Origin: Mikrocytos mackini
Taxonomy: Eukaryota > Endomyxa > Ascetosporea > Mikrocytida > Mikrocytiidae
Direction: 5' to 3'
NCBI GenBank assembly: GCA_030180075.1
Contig: JASNJN010000052.1
Coordinates: 1-33,549, forward strand
Length of the DNA: 33,549 bases
The notes under the pieces are model-generated. The model ran no database searches. It saw only the letters and a list, made by a program, of their open reading frames with translations, and was not told the DNA's origin. The position numbers and the translations under genes were made by a program. Every line of letters begins with the position of its first letter. Within the stretch, counting starts at the first letter, position 1. Below are positions 10,201 through 19,915 of this stretch, piece by piece.

Positions 10201-10982
10201 GCGTATATCCTGTTGACAGGTTCAACATCTATTCTCTTCTAAAAGTAATTAGAACTTACAATTTGTTTGACATGCAAAGGCCTAGTGAAATATCAAACTG
10301 TAAGTTATTAATATGACAAAACACAGTACAATGAATAAATATAAATTAAAGCACAAAACACATTTTCAAAGAAGTTCTACATGGTTAAACATAATACTAT
10401 AAAATATTTGTCAATTTGTGTGTTTTGGCAATACATTCTCAACATTGATAAAATACGAACTACCACGGGAATTTGTACAAATATTATTAATTTATATGCG
10501 ACATATGAATTGTAGAAGTATAATATTGGTATAATTATTATGTTTATAATATTCAAAACAGTATTTACATATTGGAAAAATACTTGCTCGGCTAATAGGC
10601 AGTAGTTCCTTAATTCAAACCGATAACTTTATTAAAATTTCATTTTCTATCTTTATCTTGTTTTTTAATATTTACCATCCTCTTTAGATCAAGTTTATCG
10701 TTATCGGTTTAAAATAGAAACAAATTCTGATCAAAGAAAATGGTGTTTTTGTCAAGAAGACCTAGTACTGGTGTAGTTAAGCATAATAAAACAAACCAAT
10801 AGATTTGCTGTGGAAATTTATGTTTTCTCTTCTTTTCTACTCTATATAATCTTACTCACAAACCATTTCAATAGTATGAGGTTGTCATTACAACTAGAAC
10901 ATACTTCCTATAACAATAGTGCAGCACGATTAAACAATATACAAGCTCATATAAGTAATCTATTGTTACGAACAACATTACG
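10201..10982. other. MULE interior without a gene; small inverted repeat at 10617-10710
   Basis: AT-rich and without a credible coding frame. AAACCGATAAC (10617-10627) and GTTATCGGTTT (10700-10710) are a perfect 11-bp inverted pair about 72 bp apart, perhaps the remains of a very small MITE or a foldback structure. Confidence 0.4.
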
Positions 10983-11320
10983 TGTGTTAAACGTCCCACA
11001 TCACCTTCGTTTAAATCGTATCGTCTATTTCATTCATTGATATCTTCCGTTGTCTTAATTCGGTGTAGTTGGTCTTAAAGAATACTCATAGAAGGGAGTG
11101 TGTTGGTTTGATTAACTATGTTCTGTAGCATGTTTTCTGTTGCCTGTCAAGATTTTTTAAAATTTTAGTATCCAAAACGGCAAAAATGAATGTCAAGCAA
11201 TAAACTTGAAAACTGAGTCGATAGTTTATCAGATTACAACATATAAACGTATAATATTAAAAAATTAGAATTATATAAAGACAAAAAAGTCGATTTTTTT
11301 GTGTAGAAAATGGGTTACCC
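10983..11320 (-). repeat. right terminal inverted repeat of the MULE (338 bp)
   Basis: Inverted copy of 5848-6185, ending GGGTTACCC at 11312-11320, followed by the right copy of the 9-bp target duplication. Confidence 0.9.
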
Positions 11321-11496
11321 TTTTTAATAAATTGAACATTTTTTTTATTTCCAAAATTTACAAAAACATTTTGTTTTGCTAATTGTTGTCATTCACTAGA
11401 GAAATACCAATTTATTATTTAAACATCTATATGTTTAACTTATATCATCATTACAAAATATTTAATTATTTGTTTCCATAATCCCTACTATCTCCG

Positions 11497-12516
11497 TTAT
11501 TCTATGTTGTGTCTATTTATTATTAAATATTTATTTGGACACTTATGTCCTTTTACAATGTAAGAAATGTCTTCCTCATCTCTGTACACTTCATTAATTA
11601 TGCAAAATTTCATTTCTGTAAACAATCCTTTTTTCAACACTGAATATTCATCTGTTTTATTGTTAAAATGGAAAAAGTTCGTTTTATTATCCCAAAATAA
11701 ATAATCACTTTCATTTATTTGTAATGTATTTTCCGAGCACAAGTGTTTCATGTTATCGCCGTAGTGACATGGAAGTTTGTTTAAAATTTTATCATCTGAT
11801 TCTTTTGAACTATCTGTTTCCAAATCCTTCTCATATTCTTTATCAAACATCGTAAACCCGTACTTTAACTTTTCATGTTTTTTTCGTATATCTATTGTAT
11901 ATCCATACGCTCGTTCCAAATTGTAGAGATTAACTTCGAGCACATATTCTGCCGAAAAAACTTTGAAAGTATTTTTATCGTTTAAGTCCTGTATGCTTTC
12001 CCAACAGTAATAGTCGACGATGCTAAGCCCGACTTCTGAGAGACTGCCACCATCGGCGTCAAAATAGTCTACAACATTGTTTGTTTGAATATTATAGAAG
12101 AAAAATGCGTAATCCCTGTTATCGTAATTGCACCCGTCCCCACCAAATCCAATGAATACATCCTTGTCATCTGTGGGAAACATTCGGTCAACTTTCTTAA
12201 TAGGTGTACGCGTAATCATAGAATCCAATGTGGGTGGATTTTTTGTATAAGTGAATGAAATCAATAGTTCACAGTTATGGGTAACTAAAATTTGGTTTGG
12301 AGCTACTTTGAAGTGTTCTGTGTCCCCCATATAGTCGTCACATCCTGGATTTTCGACGTCCTCCTCTAATTCTTCGATTGTCGCTTGTCCCTCAACAATT
12401 TTACAAACTAAAATGGACAAACGCAAACTATTGCCGTGGCAGGGCTGGCAAATGCCCTGTACTAATAAACCGGTCGTAGAATGAGTGTGACTGGCTATAT
12501 GGGGCCAGTCTTCCAT
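11497..12516 (-). CDS. hypothetical protein, 339 aa, acidic, unrecognised
   Basis: ATG at 12516; the frame is intact and has balanced amino acid use, unlike random AT-rich frames, so it is probably a real gene. The protein is acidic, with no signal peptide or membrane segment that I can see. An N-terminal region holds a few Cys/His residues (residues 5-45). A central segment, GFGGDGCNYDNRDYAFFFYN (about 125-145), followed by hydrophobic strands, looks like a beta-rich domain. The next ORF downstream of its promoter side (12970-13266, same strand) has a comparable aromatic/acidic YRFFFDYDEDLGG stretch, so the two may be distant paralogues. It lies just outside the right MULE boundary. Function not inferred. 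Confidence 0.6.
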   Translation of the reverse strand: MEDWPHIASHTHSTTGLLVQGICQPCHGNSLRLSILVCKIVEGQATIEELEEDVENPGCDDYMGDTEHFKVAPNQILVTHNCELLISFTYTKNPPTLDSMITRTPIKKVDRMFPTDDKDVFIGFGGDGCNYDNRDYAFFFYNIQTNNVVDYFDADGGSLSEVGLSIVDYYCWESIQDLNDKNTFKVFSAEYVLEVNLYNLERAYGYTIDIRKKHEKLKYGFTMFDKEYEKDLETDSSKESDDKILNKLPCHYGDNMKHLCSENTLQINESDYLFWDNKTNFFHFNNKTDEYSVLKKGLFTEMKFCIINEVYRDEEDISYIVKGHKCPNKYLIINRHNIE

Positions 12517-12969
12517 GTCTGTGTGAATTGTTAAACATTTATATTTTTCTAATAACTTTTTTAAAACTTATTATTATTAATTCTATTTACTTAATGAATA
12601 CGTTCCCTCTTCATTAATAACTCTATGTGGCTTTTATATTCTTTATTCAAGAATATACCACACTATCGTCAAAATTTAGAAGCATTTATTTTTGCTGATT
12701 TGAATATTAACTAACGTTTTAGAAGGAAACTAACACGTTTGACCACTTTTGCAAGCAATTTGACAGGTTTTTAGAAAGCCCTAGTAAATTTGGGTGAATT
12801 TTTTTTTGAAAAGTTAAATTTTGTATTCAAAATTCCCGTTTTCACCGTTCGGGGTTGAAATGGATTACAAAAAGTGCTCAAATGTATACAGAACCTCGAA
12901 TAAAGTCATTATTGATTCATAAAATTGATTAAAAATGCTTTTAAAATTCGATGATAATTTGTCAAAATA
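12517..12969. other. intergenic, no gene seen
   Basis: AT-rich spacer between the two minus-strand orphan ORFs. No RNA gene, repeat or credible ORF seen. It should hold the promoter of the 339-aa gene. Confidence 0.5.
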
Positions 12970-13266
12970 CTACTCGCTTTTACAAATTTTAAAATCAACA
13001 GTATAATTTCCATTTTCTTTCTCATTATAGATCTCTATGAATGGGACACCTCCTAGGTCTTCGTCATAATCGAAGAAAAAACGATAACCATCATCAAGTT
13101 CTAAATCGGCGTCTCTTGTAGAGAGGAGTTTGGGGAATTTCTCGTAACTGAAAACGTCGAGACCCCAGCTAGACATTCGAACCAATTTATTTTCTGCCTG
13201 TCCTGGAATCTTCATGGGTAAGTAAATGGCATCTCTTCTATAATCTAAAATATCATCGTTTGTCAT
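12970..13266 (-). CDS. small hypothetical protein, 98 aa, unrecognised
   Basis: The first ATG of the frame is at 13266; the frame is open about 10 codons farther upstream without another ATG. The product is acidic and compact, with YRFFFDYDEDLGGVPFIEIY in its second half (beta-strand-like) and a C-terminal ICKSE. It could be a complete small protein or the 3' remnant of a longer relative of the 339-aa protein next door. No membrane segment or signal peptide. Confidence 0.45.
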   Translation of the reverse strand: MTNDDILDYRRDAIYLPMKIPGQAENKLVRMSSWGLDVFSYEKFPKLLSTRDADLELDDGYRFFFDYDEDLGGVPFIEIYNEKENGNYTVDFKICKSE

Positions 13267-13325
13267 AAAATAATTTTTCAAAAGATCGGCATTCGGAGTT
13301 TATAAATACGATAGAACCAAAATAA

Positions 13326-13454
13326 AATTACAGAGTTACTATAAGTGATCAAAATATTATAGATCAGGAATTCATTGAACTTTTAACGTCTAATGTGATA
13401 GAGAATAAAAATTTGATTATTAAAAATTTAACTTTGGAAAATATTAAGAAATAA
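13326..13454 (+). pseudogene. short C-terminal coding remnant, unrecognised
   Basis: A plus-strand frame of 42 codons ends at TAA 13452-13454. It reads SDQNIIDQEFIELLTSNVI and NLIIKNLTLENIKK, regular amphipathic sequence like a repeat-protein tail. It has no ATG and its front is missing. It may be chance in AT-rich DNA. Confidence 0.25.
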
Positions 13455-13644
13455 TTACAACAACAGGGGTTTAAAACACCTATTTATTTCTTAACAAATA
13501 TACAAAATAATGAAATATTTGTATATCATACTTTATTTAATATTAATTATATTTTGATATCTATAACAAAAACACAATCATCAACCACGTAAAGATAGAT
13601 CTGAATAAATAACACAACAATGTTTCAAAATAATAAAAAACGAA

Positions 13645-13716
13645 CACTCCGGCTGGGATTCGAACCCAGAGTCTTGAGCTTAGGAGGCCCACGCCATACC
13701 CTTAGGCCACAGGAGT
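13645..13716 (-). tRNA. tRNA-Arg(CCT), no intron
   Basis: The minus strand folds into a cloverleaf of 72 nt: acceptor ACTCCTG/CCGGAGT (one T:C mismatch at the sixth pair), T8-G9, D arm GCC...GGC, anticodon arm TGGGC-CTCCTAA-GCTCA with anticodon CCT, 5-nt variable loop AGACT, T arm CTGGG-TTCGAAT-CCCAG and discriminator G. CCT reads the AGG arginine codon. The B-box-like GGTTCGAATCC is perfect, so Pol III should transcribe it. There is no encoded CCA. It is transcribed away from the Pol I gene that starts 146 bp to its right. Confidence 0.93.
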
Positions 13717-13861
13717 TTGTTATAAAATTCCACTATTAACAAAATTAATTCATCATACATACACAGTGCAGTTACCTGAATAAGATATCCGATATCTTCT
13801 ATAGAAATCAAATATTAAAATATTAAATTTGTAAAATAAAAATTTTCATATTTCTTTCAAA

Positions 13862-16800
13862 ATGCAGTGTGACCTAAATTTCGCGCCTATACAAGACAAA
13901 ATAAACTCAACAAGTCTATACATACTCAGTGACGACCAAATAAGAGCTATGAGTCATTGTACAATCACTGAGCACCGTACCTTCGATGAGCATTTTTGCG
14001 AGATTCCTTCTGGTGCACTAGATACACGTATGGGAGGTAACGTTTTAGCAGCACGTTGTTCAAGCTGCTGTCTCGCCAACTCAGAGTGCCCCGGGCATTT
14101 CGGCCATTTGGAGCTCCCATATCCCATATTCAACCCATTCTTCATAAACTACATTCAATTCTTCCTCGAATCCGTTTGTATATTTTGCGGAAAACTGAAG
14201 ATCAAGCGAAATGCATCTAAACTAGAGTATTCTACCTTTGAACTCATTTTAGACTCCGATATGACTTCCTTAGAAAAGAGAAACGCGGTTAAGTTATTAA
14301 TGTCTAAAGGCATAAAGAGCTGCATTCATTGTAACGCTGCTACACATTTAATAGGGCGTACAAAAACGGTGGCGTTCTTTGCTACAAACGCTGCACTTAA
14401 GGCGCCTATAATTTTACTCCCACAAAAAATAAAAGAAATATTTAGTAGGATAAACGAATTCCAACCGTTTTTCTTTAAAGCTTTTTTCGACCAAAGTAAA
14501 TTTGATTTTAATTTATTCTTTAGATCGGTGATTCCAGTTACAGCTAACTTCACACGGCCGTTGAATCAAAGAGACCAATCAATTTTTGACAATTCAACAA
14601 ATGAAAATTTAAGCAATATAATACTTTTGTCTAAATTGCTTACAGACATACAGGCGAAAAAAGCTAATAAAACTAATAAAATTTCCAATACTGAAAATGT
14701 AAGCTGTTATACTGTTAATGAAGTAAACAAAGAAGAAAATACAAAGAAGAAAAAGAAAGCAAAAACGAATACAAAAAAGACCACTTCAAACACAACTAAT
14801 ACAATCAATCCAAATACAGACGACCGTATTTTAGAAATACTGAATGCTATACAAGAAACCTTCCTAAGTTTCATGGACAAATCTGAAAAGACTTCTACTT
14901 CACAAATTTACAACAAACCAATTTTCTTTGCTGGGAAAGACTCTGGGCGACGCAAAGCTATTCATGTAGAAAAAGATATAGCAAGAATTGATTCAATAAG
15001 AGAAAATTTAGAGAAGAAGAGCGGTTTGTTTCGTAACAACTTAATGGGGAAAAGAGTAGACTTTGGTGCTCGTTCGGTAATTAGCCCAGATTGTTCAGTT
15101 GATACTTCTGAAATAGGTATTCCTTTTCATTTTGCCAAAACTCTAACTTTGCCCGAGTCAGTGAATAGGTACAATTTGGCGTTTTTAAAACAATGCATTG
15201 AAAACGGTTCTGACAAACACCCCGGAGCGAGTCATATTATGTATTTGACACAAGCAGAAGAACAAGGTTTTAACGCGATTGTTTCGTACGAGCCTAGACA
15301 CATACCACCTCCACGAGTCTGTCATTTAAAGTACATTACAGCAAGTGAGCGTGTTAAACTTGCTGCTAGTTTAAATGAAACGAGTGGTGTTATTGTGCAC
15401 AGACATTTAATAGACGGGGATGTAGTTCTAGTTAACAGACAGCCTACTCTGCATAAAGTTTCTATTATGGCACACAAAATAAAGATACTGAAGAATCAAA
15501 GCGTTATTAGATTACACGTTGCAAATTGTAAGTCTTATAATGCAGACTTCGATGGAGATGAAATGAATCTTTTCTTACCACAAAATGAAATGGCACGTGT
15601 AGAAGCATTACAACTCGCTTTAAGTGCTAAACAATTTGTTAGTACAACAGGATCTGGGCCAATGAGAGGGTTAGTACAAGACTACATTGTTAGCAGTGTA
15701 AAGCTCACACAAAAATCAACTATGCTGACTAAAAAAGACTTCAAATTGCTTTTGGGTACATTCTACAAGTATACAAATGTCCCTTTGCCATTTATAGTTA
15801 AACCAGTCTCAAAATGGAGCGGAAAACAACTTTTTACAGAGATAATAAAAATAACATTAAACAAATTCGACAAAGAAAACAACTTACTAAGACACTTAAG
15901 TTGTTCCAAAGTGGGAAAGGATATCGGCGAAGAAGAAAGTACGGTTGTAATAATAAACTCTGTTTTGTTACATGGAGTGATTGGTAAAGAAGATGTTGGA
16001 AATAGCAAATTTGGATTTATTCATTTAGTTTATGAGTTACTTGGATCAGGCGCTGCTGAATTTTTAATTAGTGGTGTGTCTAGAGTTTATATAAGGTACT
16101 TACAAATGCAAGGGTTCAGTTGTGGGTTGAAGGATTTAAGGACAAAGAAAGAAACAAATGCAGAAAAGGTTGAAATACTAAAAGAAGCAGGTAACAACTG
16201 TAAACAAACACTATTAAATATAAACGGGAATAGCACTTACAACGACAACAAAGAAAAAGATAACAACAATAATAAAAAAGTTAAAACAATAAATGATAAA
16301 CTAACGTTGTTTAACTTAGTAAAAAACACTCTTCTACAGTCTTTCCTTTCTTCTCAAACAACTACCGAAGAACTAATACACAAATCATTCGAAGTTAAAA
16401 TTAAAAATGAAATTTACTCTTTGACAAACCAAGCTTCTTCTTTAATACTTCCTAAAGGATTAGAAAGTCGTTTAAAAGACAATGGCTTCCATTTTATGAT
16501 AGCTTCTGGATCAAAAGGGAACCCTGTTAACCTGCATCAAATAGCGTGCAATTTAGGGCAGCAGGAGTTAGAGGGGAAACGTGCGCCTCGAATGTTATCT
16601 GGTAAAACACTGCCTTCGTTTTTCTCTTTTGATCTTTCTCCACGTTCAGGAGGTTTTATTGAAGAGGGATTTTTTGAGGGGATAAGTTTAGATGGCTTCT
16701 TTTTCCATTGTATGGCCGGTAGAGAAGGACTCGTAGATACAAACGTTAAAACAAGCGTTTCTGGGTATTTAGAAAGGTCAATGGTTAAACATTTAGAGAG

Positions 16801-18379
16801 TTTAAGAGTACATTATGATATGACTTTGAGAGATGATGCTTTTAATATAGTACAGTTCAAACCCGGAGACGACGGTATAGAAGCGGGTAATAGTTGCTAC
16901 TTATACAATATCGACAAACTGATCGAAAACCGTGATCTTCTTACTCAAACCAACAAAAATACAAATAATACGGATGTAAACATAAACGATAATGACAAAT
17001 ATGAAAAGTACTTGTCTACATATAACGATAAAATAAACAACGAAACTAAACTAGTGCTTAGAAACAAATATAACAAAGCTCTTCTTTCCCCTGGGTGTTA
17101 TCTAGGCGTTGAAACAGCACAAGCTTTAGGAGAGCCCGCTACTCAAATGACTTTGAACACATTTCACTTAGCAGGGCATGGAGAAAGTAACGTTACAATG
17201 GGTATTCCTAGGCTAAGACAATTAATAGATAAAGGTACTAAACAAGAGGAGTCTTTTAGCACTTACTTTGAATTAAAAGAAGAAATGAAATACGACAAAA
17301 CAATAAATGACAAAATAGCATTTCTGTTCAAAAAAAGGTTTTTAAATGGTTATATTAAACACTTACATATAAAGGAAGATTTAATAGAAAAGAACCAAGT
17401 GGTCGAAATAACTTTTTATTTTAAATACCTTTTTGAAGTGTTTAATATTTGCCAAGAATTTGGAGAGGAAAATATACATAATTTCTTTGAAACTAATTTT
17501 GAGGATATAATAGCAAAGTTCTTTAAGAAATTAAGAGAAGCTTTAATAAGCCATTTGCAAGACACACTAAATATAAAAACTAGAAAGATTATAGGACTTA
17601 ATGTTAACAATGAAAATGAAAACGTTGAAAATAAAAATGAAAATAAAAAAGAACCGTTTAAAATGACTGAAGAGCTATTAAACAAAACTAAACCTAAGAA
17701 AGATATTCTTCTTGTCTTCAATAATAAAACTACTAAACTTTCTATGGAACAATTCGTTCTTTCTTTTAGAATTAACAAACCTAAGGATGGAGCTAGCATT
17801 ATTAACTTAGAAGGAGATATTATAGGCACTGCTAAAGCTATCACATTAAATAAGAACACAAGCATAAAGAGTGCATCTGTTATTAAAATAGAAGAAGAAC
17901 ACTCTTACAAAATAATGCTCAGTGGAAATGCATTGGAATATTTAATAGAGAATTTTGCAGGCTGTGAAGTAGACAAAGTTTACTGCAACGATGTGCACGT
18001 AATGTCTGAAAAGTATGGCATTGAAGCGGGCAGACAGTGTTTAATAAATGAAATACAGTACATTTACAATGTTTATAACATTAGCATAAATAGTAGGTAC
18101 TTGAGCATTATAGGAGACTTCATGACGAGGACGGGAATATACCAGGGAATGAATAGACACTCTGAAACAAACAATAGTAGTTTGTGGCAAAAGGCGACGT
18201 TTGAAACTGCGCTTAAAATATTGAAGGATGCAGCAGTTAATGAAGAAAAAGATATAATGGAAAATCCAAGTAGTAATTTGATATTCGGACAAGCTATTAC
18301 AGGAGGAACTAATAGCTTTGATGTTTATTTTGATTTGAATTTTGGGGAGAGGAATAAAGAAATTGGTATAGAAAGTTGA
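13862..18379 (+). CDS. RPA1: DNA-directed RNA polymerase I largest subunit (A190 type), 1505 aa
   Basis: Largest catalytic subunit of the polymerase that makes the rRNA precursor in the nucleolus. Visible: clamp zinc site C66/C69/C76/H79 (CSSC...CPGH); second zinc site C106/C109 with C154/C157; VLVNRQPTLHKVSIMAHK; the metal-binding NADFDGD (residues 560-566; Asp 562, 564 and 566); funnel/pore region GFSCGLKDL; bridge-helix/trigger-loop block ALGEPATQMTLNTFHLAG (about 1087-1106); C-terminal LEGDIIGTA and GGTNSFDV. Pol I rather than II or III is chosen from FLPQNEMARVEA after the catalytic site, the surrounding blocks and the absence of a heptad tail. It is shorter than yeast or human A190 (about 1,660-1,720), yet has four Asn/Lys/Glu-rich inserts (about residues 260-325, 785-810, 1030-1055 and 1245-1270). 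The ATG at 13862 is preceded by A/T-rich AAATTT-like sequence. Confidence 0.95.
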   Translation: MQCDLNFAPIQDKINSTSLYILSDDQIRAMSHCTITEHRTFDEHFCEIPSGALDTRMGGNVLAARCSSCCLANSECPGHFGHLELPYPIFNPFFINYIQFFLESVCIFCGKLKIKRNASKLEYSTFELILDSDMTSLEKRNAVKLLMSKGIKSCIHCNAATHLIGRTKTVAFFATNAALKAPIILLPQKIKEIFSRINEFQPFFFKAFFDQSKFDFNLFFRSVIPVTANFTRPLNQRDQSIFDNSTNENLSNIILLSKLLTDIQAKKANKTNKISNTENVSCYTVNEVNKEENTKKKKKAKTNTKKTTSNTTNTINPNTDDRILEILNAIQETFLSFMDKSEKTSTSQIYNKPIFFAGKDSGRRKAIHVEKDIARIDSIRENLEKKSGLFRNNLMGKRVDFGARSVISPDCSVDTSEIGIPFHFAKTLTLPESVNRYNLAFLKQCIENGSDKHPGASHIMYLTQAEEQGFNAIVSYEPRHIPPPRVCHLKYITASERVKLAASLNETSGVIVHRHLIDGDVVLVNRQPTLHKVSIMAHKIKILKNQSVIRLHVANCKSYNADFDGDEMNLFLPQNEMARVEALQLALSAKQFVSTTGSGPMRGLVQDYIVSSVKLTQKSTMLTKKDFKLLLGTFYKYTNVPLPFIVKPVSKWSGKQLFTEIIKITLNKFDKENNLLRHLSCSKVGKDIGEEESTVVIINSVLLHGVIGKEDVGNSKFGFIHLVYELLGSGAAEFLISGVSRVYIRYLQMQGFSCGLKDLRTKKETNAEKVEILKEAGNNCKQTLLNINGNSTYNDNKEKDNNNNKKVKTINDKLTLFNLVKNTLLQSFLSSQTTTEELIHKSFEVKIKNEIYSLTNQASSLILPKGLESRLKDNGFHFMIASGSKGNPVNLHQIACNLGQQELEGKRAPRMLSGKTLPSFFSFDLSPRSGGFIEEGFFEGISLDGFFFHCMAGREGLVDTNVKTSVSGYLERSMVKHLESLRVHYDMTLRDDAFNIVQFKPGDDGIEAGNSCYLYNIDKLIENRDLLTQTNKNTNNTDVNINDNDKYEKYLSTYNDKINNETKLVLRNKYNKALLSPGCYLGVETAQALGEPATQMTLNTFHLAGHGESNVTMGIPRLRQLIDKGTKQEESFSTYFELKEEMKYDKTINDKIAFLFKKRFLNGYIKHLHIKEDLIEKNQVVEITFYFKYLFEVFNICQEFGEENIHNFFETNFEDIIAKFFKKLREALISHLQDTLNIKTRKIIGLNVNNENENVENKNENKKEPFKMTEELLNKTKPKKDILLVFNNKTTKLSMEQFVLSFRINKPKDGASIINLEGDIIGTAKAITLNKNTSIKSASVIKIEEEHSYKIMLSGNALEYLIENFAGCEVDKVYCNDVHVMSEKYGIEAGRQCLINEIQYIYNVYNISINSRYLSIIGDFMTRTGIYQGMNRHSETNNSSLWQKATFETALKILKDAAVNEEKDIMENPSSNLIFGQAITGGTNSFDVYFDLNFGERNKEIGIES

Positions 18380-19243
18380 CTATAAATATTATTAAATATT
18401 TAAATTATGATATAAACTTAAAATAAGCGTATTAAAGATGATTATGTTTGAAAAAAAACATTCAAATTAAATTATCTAACGTTTTTAAAATGACAATTTG
18501 TTTTGTGTATTATTCAAATGTTTATTTCTTTTGTTTGATCATATATTTAAAAGCATGTTAGTCATTTAAGGCTCATTTTTCATTCAAATATGAAATATAG
18601 TTTTATTGCGATGTATTGTTGTTATCAATGAACACAGATAATTGTTTGTTGGAGTATTTTAAGTTAATAAAAGAAAGAGTGATACTGCTATCTACTTAAA
18701 GGATCTTTGTAATGGTGTTATTGTGCTTGTATGTATTAAGTGCTGTGTTTAAGAAAGTAGTGGATAGTTGTAGCGGTATCTGTTGCTCAAAAGTGTTTAT
18801 TGTTCTGTTTGGCCTCGTAAATTGGTGCTAAGTGAGATAGTATTGTATATTGAGTGTCATAATAGACGCAATGTGCGCAATCTAAATGGATGGTCACTGT
18901 GTGCAGAGATTTCACTAATTTGTTGTAAATTTTAAAATTTGAAAAGAAAAAGTTTATAATGTCAAATCCATTTCACATCAACTCAGCACTCACTGTCACA
19001 TAACAACATTCAAGCTGTTATATACTTCTCTAATCTCATTCTAGTAAAGCTTAAAGAAAATATTAACCACTACATTTCAAATTTGAATTCAAACTTCCTT
19101 TAAACCCTCACAGAAGACGCTAGAATGCCATTCCTTTAAATTCCAACAAATACTAAGGACTTTCTATATTTAATCTCTCTCTCTTTACCTGTCTCATTTT
19201 TTACCAAGTTTCTTTTCCTTCATTCAAACTTAAAAACTTATAA
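18380..19243. other. 864-bp intergenic, no gene seen
   Basis: AT-rich spacer downstream of the Pol I gene. A 39-codon hydrophobic Cys-containing ORF (18712-18831, plus) is the only frame of note and is probably chance. From about 19000 the sequence becomes C/T-rich on the plus strand, plausibly the leader of the next gene. No tRNA or repeat found. Confidence 0.5.
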
Positions 19244-19915
19244 ATGTCAGGTTCATTTCCTTCTCTCTACAGCACAAAAATCAACAAATACAAGCACTCC
19301 TCCAGAATAAACTGGTTCACCATTTACTTCGTCTCCGTTTTAATCATATCTTCAATCATCACAATTATTTATTTTCCATCGAACAAAAGTACAACACTTA
19401 AAACAGAAATAAGCTCAGTTACAGAACCAACAGAATTTACTAGCACTATAAGTACATCTTCAACTTCAAAATACAAAGCCCGCGAAAATAGTAACACATT
19501 AAAATTGAATAGTTCTAATTTCATTGATACAATTAATTCATTTCAATTAAAAATAGAAAACTTAAAAAATAAAACTTACAGTTTAAAAGACAAACAAAAA
19601 GAAAATGATTTCGATGATAAATTAGTTCAATTTATGAAACAAATATCTTCAGATTTTACACACGTTGTTTCCACATTAAAAGATAAAGAAAATGAAATTT
19701 TTGATATGTTTAATTCAATACAAAGTGAAAGCAACACACAAAATAAAGTTTTTATTTATTACACAATTGTAGTAAAATACTCTGAGTTGTTACTTAAAAC
19801 AAGGGAGCTTTATGATGATGACGTTAAAATATTTCAAACGTTTACAGATCCGAATGATGAAAAAACACTTTTCATTTTTTTGTTTTTCAGCAAATACTTC
19901 TTAAAAAGCATTTAG
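19244..19915 (+). CDS. membrane-anchored Ser/Thr-rich coiled-coil protein, N-terminal part (223 aa as read)
   Basis: ATG at 19244. A short basic cytosolic-type N-terminus is followed by one strong membrane segment at residues 24-44 (WFTIYFVSVLIISSIITIIY), then a Ser/Thr-rich linker (about 46-80) and helical Lys/Asp/Glu-rich sequence to about residue 215. It looks like a type II membrane protein or an uncleaved signal anchor, hence a surface or secretory-pathway protein. The end of this frame (FLFFSKYFLKSI) does not match the helical style before it, while the next phase continues that style (see 19861-20445). The two are therefore probably one gene of about 395 codons with a phase change in the T-rich run at about 19873-19887. 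Family unrecognised. Confidence 0.6.
   Translation: MSGSFPSLYSTKINKYKHSSRINWFTIYFVSVLIISSIITIIYFPSNKSTTLKTEISSVTEPTEFTSTISTSSTSKYKARENSNTLKLNSSNFIDTINSFQLKIENLKNKTYSLKDKQKENDFDDKLVQFMKQISSDFTHVVSTLKDKENEIFDMFNSIQSESNTQNKVFIYYTIVVKYSELLLKTRELYDDDVKIFQTFTDPNDEKTLFIFLFFSKYFLKSI

Larger units (their letters stand above)
5848..11320 (-). mobile_element. Mutator-like (MULE) DNA transposon with long terminal inverted repeats
   Basis: A 5.5-kb element bounded by two 338-bp inverted repeats whose outer ends read GGGTAACCCATTTTCTACAC. The flanks are TTTTAAATA (5839-5847) on the left and TTTTTAATA (11321-11329) on the right, a 9-bp target duplication with one difference. Long TIRs and a 9-bp duplication are typical of Mutator-type elements. 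The minus strand encodes a decayed MULE transposase at 6502-8672. The interior from 8846 to 10982 has no intact gene but contains two nested MITEs and a small inverted repeat. Near-identity of the two TIRs suggests that insertion is not ancient, although the transposase is already interrupted. Confidence 0.85.

Noticed and set aside
10810-11040. 76-codon plus-strand ORF at the right end of the MULE
   Set aside because: It runs into the terminal inverted repeat, and its last part is just the TIR translated.
11497-13266. SUKH/SMI1-like fold for the orphan proteins
   Set aside because: Only a vague aromatic/acidic pattern; not enough to name a family.
18712-18831. 39-codon hydrophobic Cys-containing ORF
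   Set aside because: Too short, single, and in a spacer with no other coding signal.
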